From Candidatus Sumerlaeota bacterium (GTDB taxonomy: Bacteria; Sumerlaeota; Sumerlaeia; MWCT01), in contig JAPLSR010000058.1 of assembly GCA_026398545.1 (NCBI GenBank), forward strand, positions 1 through 12,214: 12,214 nt of DNA, given 5' to 3'. Positions 1 through 6,275 of the stretch are shown here, piece by piece. A program made the translations under genes and the position numbers. Numbering within the stretch: position 1 is the stretch's first letter; the number at the start of each line of letters is the position of its first letter. The notes beneath the pieces were generated by a model. The model worked only from the letters and a program-made list of their open reading frames with translations, ran no database searches and was not told the DNA's origin.

Positions 1-1087
1 CCCGCTCAATAATCAGTTGATAATGAGGCTCCGTGTGTTCCACCTGTGCAAGGATTGCCTCAATCTGCGCGGGCAGAATTTTCACACCATGAATGACAAA
101 GACATCGTCCGTGCGGCTGCTGATGCGGGAAAGCCTTATAAAGGTGCGTCCGCAGGGGCATGGCTCATCGATGATACTGGTTACATCACCCGTGCGGTAG
201 CGAATCATGGGCGCCGCCTCTTTTGTGATGGTCGTGAGAACCAGTTCTCCCTCCTGCCCGTGAGGCAACGGCTCGCACGTTTCCGGATTAATGATTTCCG
301 GGATATAATGGTCCTCAAAGATATGCAGACCATTTTTCTGGTCGCACTCGCTTGCCACACCCGGTCCCATGACTTCTGAAAGACCATAAGTGTCATAGGC
401 ATCAATGTAGAATGCAGATTGAATCATCTCGCGCATCTTCTCAGACCAGGGCTCACTGCCGAATACGCCGATGCGAAGGGTCAGCTCATTGGCATTGATT
501 TTCATCTCGCGGAGCTTCTCCGCAATGAAAAGTGCAAACGATGGAGAACAGGCAAGCACTGTTGTGCGGTAATCGCGCATTATGTGAATCTGTTTTTCCG
601 GCGTGGCGAGTGAGGTGGGCACAACAGATGCGCCAAGCAATTCCGCCCCATAATGAAAACCGAACCCGCCTGTGAAAAGTCCGTAATCAAAGGCAATCTG
701 GATTGTATCGTCCTTTGTCACGCCAACCATGGAAAGCACGCGCGCCATCAGTTCGCTCCAGTGTTTCAGGTCATTGCGCGTGTAACCAACCACGGTGGGT
801 TTGCCGGTTGTGCCGGATGAGGAATGGATACGCACCACCTCCCGCAGTGGCACGGCGAACATCCCGTACGGGTAATTCTCGCGAAGCGTTGCCTTTGTTG
901 TGAAGGGAATCTTCCTGAGGTCATCAAAGGAATTCACCTCCTCAGAGATGATTCCATACTCATCGAAAATCCTTTTATAGTATGGAACGTTCTTATAGGC
1001 GCGGTTCAGAGTGGACTGGAGTCTTTCAATCTGCATCTGATAAATATCATCCCGCGCCATGGTCTCATTTTTCGCATCCCAGATCAT
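1..1087 (-). CDS. paaK: Phenylacetate-CoA ligase (aryl-CoA ligase), 3' end cut by window edge
   Basis: An ATP/AMP-forming adenylating enzyme that activates phenylacetate or a related aryl acid to its CoA thioester in the cytoplasm. 362 codons are visible of a family length near 430, so the C-terminal subdomain is missing off the left edge. Seen in the translation: N-terminus MIWDAKNETM typical of PaaK; ATP-binding P-loop SSSGTTGKPT at residues 89-98; YDTYGLSEV at 231-239 (adenine-binding motif); YRTGD at 297-301 (ribose-binding Asp); PCPCGR at 309-314 just before the hinge. The ATG at 1087 is preceded by a GAGGTGG-type ribosome site. It lies 96 bp downstream of livF on the same strand with no clear terminator between, so it is probably co-transcribed with the liv genes. 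The family is secure; the true acid substrate (phenylacetate, indoleacetate, hydroxyphenylacetate) is not readable from sequence. Confidence 0.93.
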   Translation of the reverse strand, partial: MIWDAKNETMARDDIYQMQIERLQSTLNRAYKNVPYYKRIFDEYGIISEEVNSFDDLRKIPFTTKATLRENYPYGMFAVPLREVVRIHSSSGTTGKPTVVGYTRNDLKHWSELMARVLSMVGVTKDDTIQIAFDYGLFTGGFGFHYGAELLGASVVPTSLATPEKQIHIMRDYRTTVLACSPSFALFIAEKLREMKINANELTLRIGVFGSEPWSEKMREMIQSAFYIDAYDTYGLSEVMGPGVASECDQKNGLHIFEDHYIPEIINPETCEPLPHGQEGELVLTTITKEAAPMIRYRTGDVTSIIDEPCPCGRTFIRLSRISSRTDDVFVIHGVKILPAQIEAILAQVEHTEPHYQLIIER

Positions 1088-1140
1088 CTTCCCACCTCAT
1101 CACACAATTACTTTTAGAATCTTTAAAAATATTGGAAACT

Positions 1141-1164
1141 CTCTGTGCACTCTGTGACTCTGTG
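1141..1164. repeat. Three CTCTGTG heptamers in the livF-paaK spacer
   Basis: Exact CTCTGTG units lie at 1141-1147, 1150-1156 and 1158-1164, separated by 2 and 1 nt and followed by GTGAAA. The array starts 20 bp before the livF stop on the minus strand, that is, in the 3' untranslated part of livF. A related array lies at 6218-6244. No coding or terminator function is evident. Confidence 0.7.
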
Positions 1165-1183
1165 GTGAAAATATATTCATTCT

Positions 1184-1888
1184 TCAACCCAGATATGCCC
1201 TCACAATTTCTGCATTTCCAAGGAGGTCATCACGCAGACCCTGATAGACAATCTTGCCGGTCTCCAGGACATATCCACGGTCGGAAAGTTCAAGCGCCAT
1301 CTCGGCATTCTGCTCCACAAGGCAGATTGTGGTCTTCTCCTCCTCCCGTAGCCTCCGTATTGTCTCAAAAATCCCCTCGACAATCAGAGGAGCAAGCCCC
1401 ATCGAGGGCTCATCCAGGAGGAGCAATTTCGGGTGGGACATGAGCGCCCTGCCAATGGCAAGCATCTGCTGTTCCCCGCCGGAAAGTGTCCCTGCCAGCT
1501 GCTTCCGCCGCTCCTTCAGTCTGGGGAAAAGGGTGTAAACGCGCTCAAAATCAAACTCAATCATCCGGCGGTTGTACTGGCTGTATGCCCCCAGAATCAG
1601 GTTATCCTGAACGGTTAGCGGCGCAAAGATGTGGCGCCCTTCTGGCACAAGGGCAATCCCCAGGGCTACCGTTTTCTCCGTTGGAAGGGTATGAATCTCC
1701 CTCCCCTGAAAGATAATGGCGCCCTGCTGGAGGGGAAGAAGTCTGATAATCGCTTTCAGGAGCGTTGATTTGCCCGAACCGTTCGGTCCTATAAGGGTCA
1801 CAATCTCCCCCTCATCGATGTGGATGGAGATATTCTTAAGGACAAGGAGATTCCCATAGCCGGCGCGGACATTTTGCACCTTAAGCAT
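1184..1888 (-). CDS. livF: Branched-chain amino acid ABC transporter ATP-binding protein LivF
   Basis: One of the two cytoplasmic ATPases that power the Liv importer; it pairs with LivG on the LivHM channel. The 234 residues match the usual LivF length. Visible motifs: Walker A GPNGSGKST at 34-42; VPEGRHIF at 81-88, a LivF hallmark after the Q-loop region; a fully canonical signature LSGGEQQ at 135-141; Walker B LLLLDEP at 155-161 with catalytic E160; VEQN at 191-194 in the switch region, where LivF proteins carry Gln-Asn instead of the usual His-Asp. The start ATG overlaps the end of livG by 8 bp and has a GAGGGG ribosome site, indicating translational coupling. It is the last transport gene of the operon; paaK follows. 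Confidence 0.95.
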   Translation of the reverse strand: MLKVQNVRAGYGNLLVLKNISIHIDEGEIVTLIGPNGSGKSTLLKAIIRLLPLQQGAIIFQGREIHTLPTEKTVALGIALVPEGRHIFAPLTVQDNLILGAYSQYNRRMIEFDFERVYTLFPRLKERRKQLAGTLSGGEQQMLAIGRALMSHPKLLLLDEPSMGLAPLIVEGIFETIRRLREEEKTTICLVEQNAEMALELSDRGYVLETGKIVYQGLRDDLLGNAEIVRAYLG

Positions 1889-2657
1889 CGATGCCCCTCT
1901 TTCCTAAATATACTGCAACCACATCATCGTTCCGCTTGATTTCCTCCGGCGTCCCCTCGGCTATCTTGCGCCCGAAATCCAGGACTATAATCTCCTCTGA
2001 GATGTCCATCACAAGGGACATATCATGCTCAACCAGGAGGACTGTAACACCGCTTTGATGAATCTTTCGGATTAAGGCGGCAACTTCCTTTGTCTCACGG
2101 GTATTGAGACCTGCGGCGGGTTCATCAGCAAGTATCAGCCTCGGTTCGGTGGCGAGTGCGCGGGCAAATTCAAGAAGGCGTTGCTCACGGAACGGCAAAG
2201 TGTCGGCAGGTTGCTCAGACTTCAACCCCAATCCCACAAAATCAAGGGCTTTCATCGCCGCCTGCAAAATACCTTGCTCCTCTCGCCGCATGTAAGGCAG
2301 GCGCAGTGCCGCGCTGAAAAAACCGGCGCGGGAACGTGTATGACGCCCCACCATCACATTCTCAAGGACTGTCATCCCATGAAACACCCGGGTCATCTGA
2401 AACGTGCGTGCCACACCCAGAGTAGCCATCTGGTAATCAGGGAGAGACGTCACATTTTTTCCATTCAGCCGGATGGCGCCGGAGGTGGGACGCAAGTTTC
2501 CCGCAATCAGATTAAAAAGCGTTGTCTTGCCAGCGCCATTCGGACCGATTATTGCCTTGATAACGCCGGGGTTCAAGGCAAATGAGACATGGTTGACTGC
2601 CTTTACTCCGCCAAAATTTCTGGATAATGAATCCACTTCAAGGAGGTGCTCAGTCAT
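1881..2657 (-). CDS. livG: Branched-chain amino acid ABC transporter ATP-binding protein LivG
   Basis: The second ATPase of the Liv importer. 258 residues, normal for LivG. Visible: Walker A GPNGAGKTT at 38-46; Q-loop RTFQMTR with Q87; Walker B LILADEP at 174-180 with E179, followed by the LivG hallmark AAGLN; switch histidine H211 in VEHDM; the long insert between Walker A and the signature that separates LivG from LivF. The signature segment reads LPFREQR (154-160) where LivG proteins normally read L-x-Y-G-x-Q-R, so the conserved glycine is Arg157 (codon CGT, one base from GGT). This may be a tolerated substitution or a sequence error. The gene overlaps livM by 8 bp upstream and livF by 8 bp downstream, with GCGAGG as the likely ribosome site. 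Confidence 0.94.
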   Translation of the reverse strand: MTEHLLEVDSLSRNFGGVKAVNHVSFALNPGVIKAIIGPNGAGKTTLFNLIAGNLRPTSGAIRLNGKNVTSLPDYQMATLGVARTFQMTRVFHGMTVLENVMVGRHTRSRAGFFSAALRLPYMRREEQGILQAAMKALDFVGLGLKSEQPADTLPFREQRLLEFARALATEPRLILADEPAAGLNTRETKEVAALIRKIHQSGVTVLLVEHDMSLVMDISEEIIVLDFGRKIAEGTPEEIKRNDDVVAVYLGKRGIDA

Positions 2658-3624
2658 CTTTTGCCTCGCCCTTACCGGTGCGCATCCTGTTCATTATATC
2701 CCAAACCATGCGATAACCCCCGAAAATCCCACCCGGCATAAAAAGCATGATAAACAGCAGGATACATCCATACACAAGAATATTATAATCATGGAAAACC
2801 CGCAATATCTCTGGCAGAAGGGTCAGAAGGGCTGCACCGGAGATTGCACCCCAGATGCTGCCCATGCCGCCCACAATAACCATGGTCACAAACAATATCG
2901 AATACATTGCATCAAACGAGCCGGGGGCTATAAACTGAATATTGTGGGCATACAGACTCCCCGCCAGGGCGGCATACATTGCGCTCAGGACAAATATCAT
3001 GACTTTGTAACGCGCCGTGTTCACCCCCACAGCCCGCGCCACCTCCTCATCCGCATGAATAGAACGCAATGCGCGCCCCACGCGCGAATTGATGATATGC
3101 AGATTGAGTATCAAAATAATCAATACTAACACCCATGTGAGATAGTATTGCTTCAACTCGTTATTAAAAATAAAACCCCTGATGGAAAGATAAGGAATTT
3201 TTTGAGTATAACCGGACGGTCCACCCGTGAGCTCCACCTCGGCATTGAAAAAGATATACACTATCTCTCCAATGCCGAGTGTCGCCATGGCAAGGTAATG
3301 TCCCTTCAACTTTAAAGGCGGTGTGCCGATGACCCAAGCCACACATCCCGCAATAACCAATCCCGCCAGCAAAGCCAGCCACGGCGACACGCCGTATGTA
3401 CCCGTCAAAATCGCCGATGTATATGCCCCCAGACCAAAAAATGCGGCATGTCCCAGCGAAATCTGACCCGCATAACCCATCAGGAGTGAAAGACCCATGC
3501 AAATAAGACTGTAATATCCCACCTGAATCAGCACACCCAGGTAATAAGGACTCCGCACCTGAATGGGGAGTAGAAATACAAGCAGGGCAACCGCGGCAAA
3601 TGGGATGTAAATATTACGTTTCAT
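2650..3624 (-). CDS. livM: Branched-chain amino acid ABC transporter permease LivM
   Basis: An inner-membrane channel subunit of the Liv importer that heterodimerizes with LivH. 324 residues, usual for short LivM forms. The protein is strongly hydrophobic, with about eight to ten membrane segments from residue 8 onward. The family motif GYAGQISLGHAAFFGLGAYT lies near residues 50-70, and a cytoplasmic EAA-type coupling segment (VIVGGMGSIWGA) near 245-260 would contact the ATPases. The start ATG has only a modest GAGTGG site, preceded by a stem-loop at 3636-3657. The 55-bp gap after livH and the 8-bp overlap with livG place it in the livHMGF operon. Confidence 0.95.
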   Translation of the reverse strand: MKRNIYIPFAAVALLVFLLPIQVRSPYYLGVLIQVGYYSLICMGLSLLMGYAGQISLGHAAFFGLGAYTSAILTGTYGVSPWLALLAGLVIAGCVAWVIGTPPLKLKGHYLAMATLGIGEIVYIFFNAEVELTGGPSGYTQKIPYLSIRGFIFNNELKQYYLTWVLVLIILILNLHIINSRVGRALRSIHADEEVARAVGVNTARYKVMIFVLSAMYAALAGSLYAHNIQFIAPGSFDAMYSILFVTMVIVGGMGSIWGAISGAALLTLLPEILRVFHDYNILVYGCILLFIMLFMPGGIFGGYRMVWDIMNRMRTGKGEAKDD

Positions 3625-3635
3625 CGTCCACTCAT

Positions 3636-3657
3636 TCAGGGGCGCGCCTCCCCCTGA
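3636..3657. other. Stem-loop in the livH-livM intercistronic gap
   Basis: TCAGGGG (3636-3642) and CCCCTGA (3651-3657) form a perfect 7-bp G+C-rich stem around an 8-nt loop, and GGCGCGCC (3641-3648) is itself palindromic. It lies about 12 nt before the livM start on the minus strand. There is no T-tail, so it is not a typical terminator. It could affect mRNA stability or the relative translation of livH and livM. Confidence 0.45.
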
Positions 3658-3679
3658 TGATATTCTCCGTGGTGAATCT

Positions 3680-4570
3680 CTAAAACTTTTTCAGCCTGCC
3701 CACAGCCTCACTCCCGAACAAACCGCTCGGCTTGACAAAAAGAACCATCAGAAGCACCGCAAGGGGAAGGGCGTCCTTGTAATGGGAGGAAACATATCCC
3801 GCTGTAAGCGCCTCCAGAACTCCGAGCAGCAACCCCGCCGCCACGGCGCCAAAATTGTTTCCCAGCCCGCCCAGAACTGCGGCGCCAAAACCCTTGATTC
3901 CGAACATGGAGCCGCTCAGGTAGTCCACCATCCGGATGGGCATGATGACCGCCCCCGCAAGGGCACCGATTGCCGCCGACAGGGCAAATGAAATAAGAAC
4001 CATCCGCTGTGTTGGAATCCCCATCAGTCTTGCAGCCGTCCTGTCCACGGCGCAGGCACGCATTGCCTTGCCCGCAAGGGTGAAGTTGAAAAATATCACA
4101 AGGGCGCTCACCACCACAAGTAACGTTCCGAGAACCCAGAAGGTCTGCGTTGGAATCCTCACCCCTCCCATCTGCACAGTCTCGTGTCCCCCTGAGAAAT
4201 ATTCCATCGCGTGGGTTTCCTTTCCCCCAATGAACATGGTGATACCCTTTAACAGGATGGATGCCGCAATTGTTATCATAACGAGGGTCAGGATGGATGG
4301 GTTTTTAAGCGTATTGATACAGCAGCGCTCCAGTATGACCCCCACACAAACCACAAGAATCACCGCCGTCCCCACGGCAAGGAGGAGTGGAAGATTAAGC
4401 GTAGCCCCGAAATAAACCATGAGCATTCCACCCAGCATGACAAACTCCCCCTGGGCGAAATTGATGATGCCGGTGGCGTTATAAATAATATTGAACCCCA
4501 GCGCCACAAGGGCATAGGTGCTGCCCATTGATATACCTGAAACAACATTCTGTAAAAATCGATCACCCAT
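3680..4570 (-). CDS. livH: Branched-chain amino acid ABC transporter permease LivH
   Basis: An inner-membrane permease subunit partnering LivM. 296 residues from the chosen ATG. The N-terminal SGISMGSTYALVALGFNII followed by INFAQGEFVMLGG is the LivH hallmark, and about eight hydrophobic segments follow. The C-terminal coupling region AAVLGGLGNNFGAVAAG contains the EAA-like loop. The reading frame stays open to a TTG at 4597 (nine more residues). The ATG at 4570 is preferred because MGDRFLQN aligns with the short N-termini of LivH proteins, although no strong ribosome site is seen for either start. It is the first gene after the terminator that follows livJ, and no convincing separate promoter is visible in the 198-bp gap. 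Confidence 0.93.
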   Translation of the reverse strand: MGDRFLQNVVSGISMGSTYALVALGFNIIYNATGIINFAQGEFVMLGGMLMVYFGATLNLPLLLAVGTAVILVVCVGVILERCCINTLKNPSILTLVMITIAASILLKGITMFIGGKETHAMEYFSGGHETVQMGGVRIPTQTFWVLGTLLVVVSALVIFFNFTLAGKAMRACAVDRTAARLMGIPTQRMVLISFALSAAIGALAGAVIMPIRMVDYLSGSMFGIKGFGAAVLGGLGNNFGAVAAGLLLGVLEALTAGYVSSHYKDALPLAVLLMVLFVKPSGLFGSEAVGRLKKF

Positions 4571-4712
4571 GGTTTCCAATCCACATCTCAGCGTCAACCG
4601 GAAACATCAGTTCCTTACCGGCAATATTTATGATAAACAAACAGGGGAAATGTTTGACATATATATCAGGGTTTTCAATCTTTTTCTGCTTTTCCCTTTT
4701 TCCTGGCAATAT

Positions 4713-4743
4713 AAAAAGAAAGGGGTGGTTGAAAAACCACCCC
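4713..4743 (-). terminator. Intrinsic terminator after the binding-protein gene, before livH
   Basis: On the minus strand, GGGGTGGTT (4743-4735) pairs perfectly with AACCACCCC (4730-4722) around a TTTC loop. It is followed by TTTCTTTTT (4721-4713). It begins 26 bp after the livJ stop. Its place inside the operon suggests partial termination, giving more binding protein than permease/ATPase, a common arrangement in binding-protein-dependent importers. Confidence 0.85.
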
Positions 4744-4768
4744 CCGGTTGCACCATTTTGCCATATGG

Positions 4769-5959
4769 TCATTGCTCCTTCAGAACGGTGAACTTGCCAT
4801 CTTTCACAGTCAGGAGTTCAAAGGCGTCCTTGGTAAGTCCATTGTGGTCTTCGGGTGAGAAGTTAAAGATGCCCGCCGTTCCGACAAACCCCTTTATTTT
4901 TTCAATCTCATTGCGGATTTTATCAGGCGTGGGTTCATCCGCCTTCTTGATTGCCTCAACAATGATAAAAAGGGCATCATAGGCATGTCCGCCGAATGTG
5001 CTGACCGATTCCTTGAATCGCTCCTCATACTTCTTCTTATAATCCATAAGGACTTTTTTCTGTGGATGGTCATCGGGGAGCGATTCCGCCGCAAGGAGAC
5101 GTCCACATGGGAAGATAATCCCCTCCGCCGCCGCACCAGCCGCCTGAGCAAACTTAATATTGCCAAATCCATGGCTCTGATAAAGCGGTGTGGGCATCCC
5201 AAGCTGCCTCAACTTGATTGGAACCTGGGACTGGGCGGGGACTATTGACCAGTTCACAATGGCATCCACACCTGCCGCCTTCATCTTTGTCAACTGCGGT
5301 GTCATGTCCGTATCCTTCGGACCATAGGTCTCATCTGCCACGATGGTGATGCCATATTCCGGGGCATACTTTATCAACTGTTTCCGCCCCTGGTCACCAA
5401 AGCCGGTGGACTCTGACATGATACCAATTTTCTTATAACCCTTTTTCTTCATATGTTCAAGGATGCGAACAGCGGCATCTGAATCCTTCTGGGGCGTCTT
5501 GAACACATAATGTTTCTCCTCGATGGGAAGAGTTATAGCCTCTGCCGCGGCACAGGAGATAAGCGGGATTTTATGCTGTTCGGCAATCTTTGCTACGGCC
5601 ATGGACTCACCGCTCCGTGAGGGCCCGATGATGGCTACAACCTCATCCTTTGTAATGAGTTTATTCACGGCGTTGACAGCTTTGGTATCATCTCCCTCTG
5701 TATCCTCCACAATCAATTCAATGGGATATCCATTGACCCCGCCTGCCTTGTTAATCTCCTCCACATACATCATCGCAGTGTTTCGCTCCGGCTCGCCAAG
5801 CCAGGATGCCGGTCCAGTAATGGCAACGGCGATACCAATCTTGATCGGCTTCTTGGAAGGCTCCTTTTTGGCTTCCTGCGCCACCACTACCACCATAAGA
5901 CTCAGCAGAAGAGTTAGCACAAGAAGCAGTCTTGACCCTTTTGAGTAGAACCTCTTCAT
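4769..5959 (-). CDS. livJ: Branched-chain/hydrophobic amino acid periplasmic binding protein (LivJ/LivK-like)
   Basis: A type I periplasmic binding protein (Peripla_BP_6-like fold) that captures amino acids and delivers them to LivHM. 396 residues from the ATG at 5959. A Sec signal peptide is visible (MKRFYSKGSR, then a hydrophobic stretch to about residue 26) with no lipobox cysteine, so the protein is soluble in the periplasm. The mature N-terminus IKIGIAVAITGPASWLG, then GGVNGYPIELIVED and IIGPSRSGESMAVA, are typical of the ligand-binding N-lobe. IGIMSESTGFGDQGRKQL marks the inter-lobe crossover, and FGGHAYDALFIIVEAI sits in the C-lobe. A GTG at 5968 would also be in frame, but it lies inside the AAGGAG ribosome site, so the ATG is chosen. 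The ligand may be branched-chain, aromatic or another amide/acid, which cannot be fixed here. Confidence 0.93.
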   Translation of the reverse strand: MKRFYSKGSRLLLVLTLLLSLMVVVVAQEAKKEPSKKPIKIGIAVAITGPASWLGEPERNTAMMYVEEINKAGGVNGYPIELIVEDTEGDDTKAVNAVNKLITKDEVVAIIGPSRSGESMAVAKIAEQHKIPLISCAAAEAITLPIEEKHYVFKTPQKDSDAAVRILEHMKKKGYKKIGIMSESTGFGDQGRKQLIKYAPEYGITIVADETYGPKDTDMTPQLTKMKAAGVDAIVNWSIVPAQSQVPIKLRQLGMPTPLYQSHGFGNIKFAQAAGAAAEGIIFPCGRLLAAESLPDDHPQKKVLMDYKKKYEERFKESVSTFGGHAYDALFIIVEAIKKADEPTPDKIRNEIEKIKGFVGTAGIFNFSPEDHNGLTKDAFELLTVKDGKFTVLKEQ

Positions 5960-5967
5960 AACTATCA

Positions 5968-5973
5968 CTCCTT
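5968..5973 (-). promoter_or_regulatory. Strong ribosome binding site of livJ that decides its start
   Basis: AAGGAG on the minus strand lies 8 nt before the ATG at 5959. The alternative GTG start at 5968 overlaps this site and would have no ribosome site of its own. Confidence 0.85.
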
Positions 5974-6056
5974 TTGAATGATTTTCTCCCTCCTCCTTTT
6001 TTCAAATATCATAAAAAGGTGGGGCAAGGGCAAATTAACCCTTATGTCTTTTTCCC

Positions 6057-6085
6057 ATATAACTGGTGCGTTTCGGTGTTGTCAA
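6057..6085 (-). promoter_or_regulatory. Sigma-70-type promoter for the liv operon
   Basis: On the minus strand a perfect -35 TTGACA (6085-6080) is followed after exactly 17 bp by TTATAT (6062-6057) as -10. It lies just downstream of the terminator of the preceding gene and about 100 bp before the livJ start, predicting a leader of roughly 90 nt. The leader contains an extra purine-rich GGAGGAGGG near 5990-6000 that is not next to any start codon. In the 316-bp stretch without genes (5960-6275), the recognizable elements are this promoter, the terminator at 6126-6153 and the repeat at 6218-6244. Confidence 0.8.
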
Positions 6086-6125
6086 AAACTATTTTCAATT
6101 TTTGCACTTAAAAATAAGGGATACT

Positions 6126-6153
6126 AAAAAAAGAATCCGCCTGAGGGGGCGGA
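6126..6153 (-). terminator. Intrinsic terminator downstream of the large lipoprotein gene
   Basis: On the minus strand TCCGCC (6153-6148) pairs with GGCGGA (6141-6136) around a 6-nt loop. It is followed by TTC and a run of seven T (6132-6126). It lies about 120 bp beyond the stop of the large lipoprotein gene and just upstream of the liv promoter, so it separates the two transcription units. Confidence 0.75.
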
Positions 6154-6217
6154 CTTGTGGTGAATATTTTCTTGTTGGGTGCCCTGTTCCTTAGATAAGA
6201 TTGTTAATAGTAATAAT

Positions 6218-6244
6218 CTCAGCGTGCTCTGCGTGCTCTGTGTG
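6218..6244. repeat. Three 9-bp tandem units related to CTCTGTG
   Basis: CTCAGCGTG (6218-6226), CTCTGCGTG (6227-6235) and CTCTGTGTG (6236-6244) are head-to-tail and are followed by AAAC. They belong to the same motif family as the array at 1141-1164, and both sit in the 3' untranslated part of a minus-strand gene. The array is flanked by an inverted repeat TTAGATA (6191-6197) / TATCTAA (6249-6255). An inner imperfect hairpin (AGATTGTTA 6198-6206 with TAATAATCT 6211-6219) lies within that repeat. Confidence 0.7.
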
Positions 6245-6275
6245 AAACTATCTAATAATTTGGGGTTGGGTATTC

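Noticed and set aside
1141..1164. CTCTGTG repeats as part of a CRISPR array
   Set aside because: The units are 7 bp with 1-2 nt spacers, with no spacer-length unique sequence and no cas genes.
982..1443. 153-codon open frame on the plus strand
   Set aside because: It runs across the paaK start, the CTCTGTG repeat and the end of livF, so it is a composite shadow with low-complexity Ser/Pro-rich content.
2473..3129. 218-codon open frame on the plus strand
   Set aside because: It lies opposite livM/livG, whose motifs are unambiguous. The translation is rich in His, Gln and Asn with no recognizable domain, typical of an antisense shadow.
4571..4597. TTG start giving livH nine extra residues
   Set aside because: The extra residues do not match LivH N-termini and no ribosome site supports the TTG; the ATG at 4570 fits the family length.
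5751..6005. 84-codon minus-strand frame beginning upstream of livJ
   Set aside because: It overlaps the signal-peptide region of livJ in another frame. The GGAGGAGGG run in the leader lies inside it and is not placed before its start.
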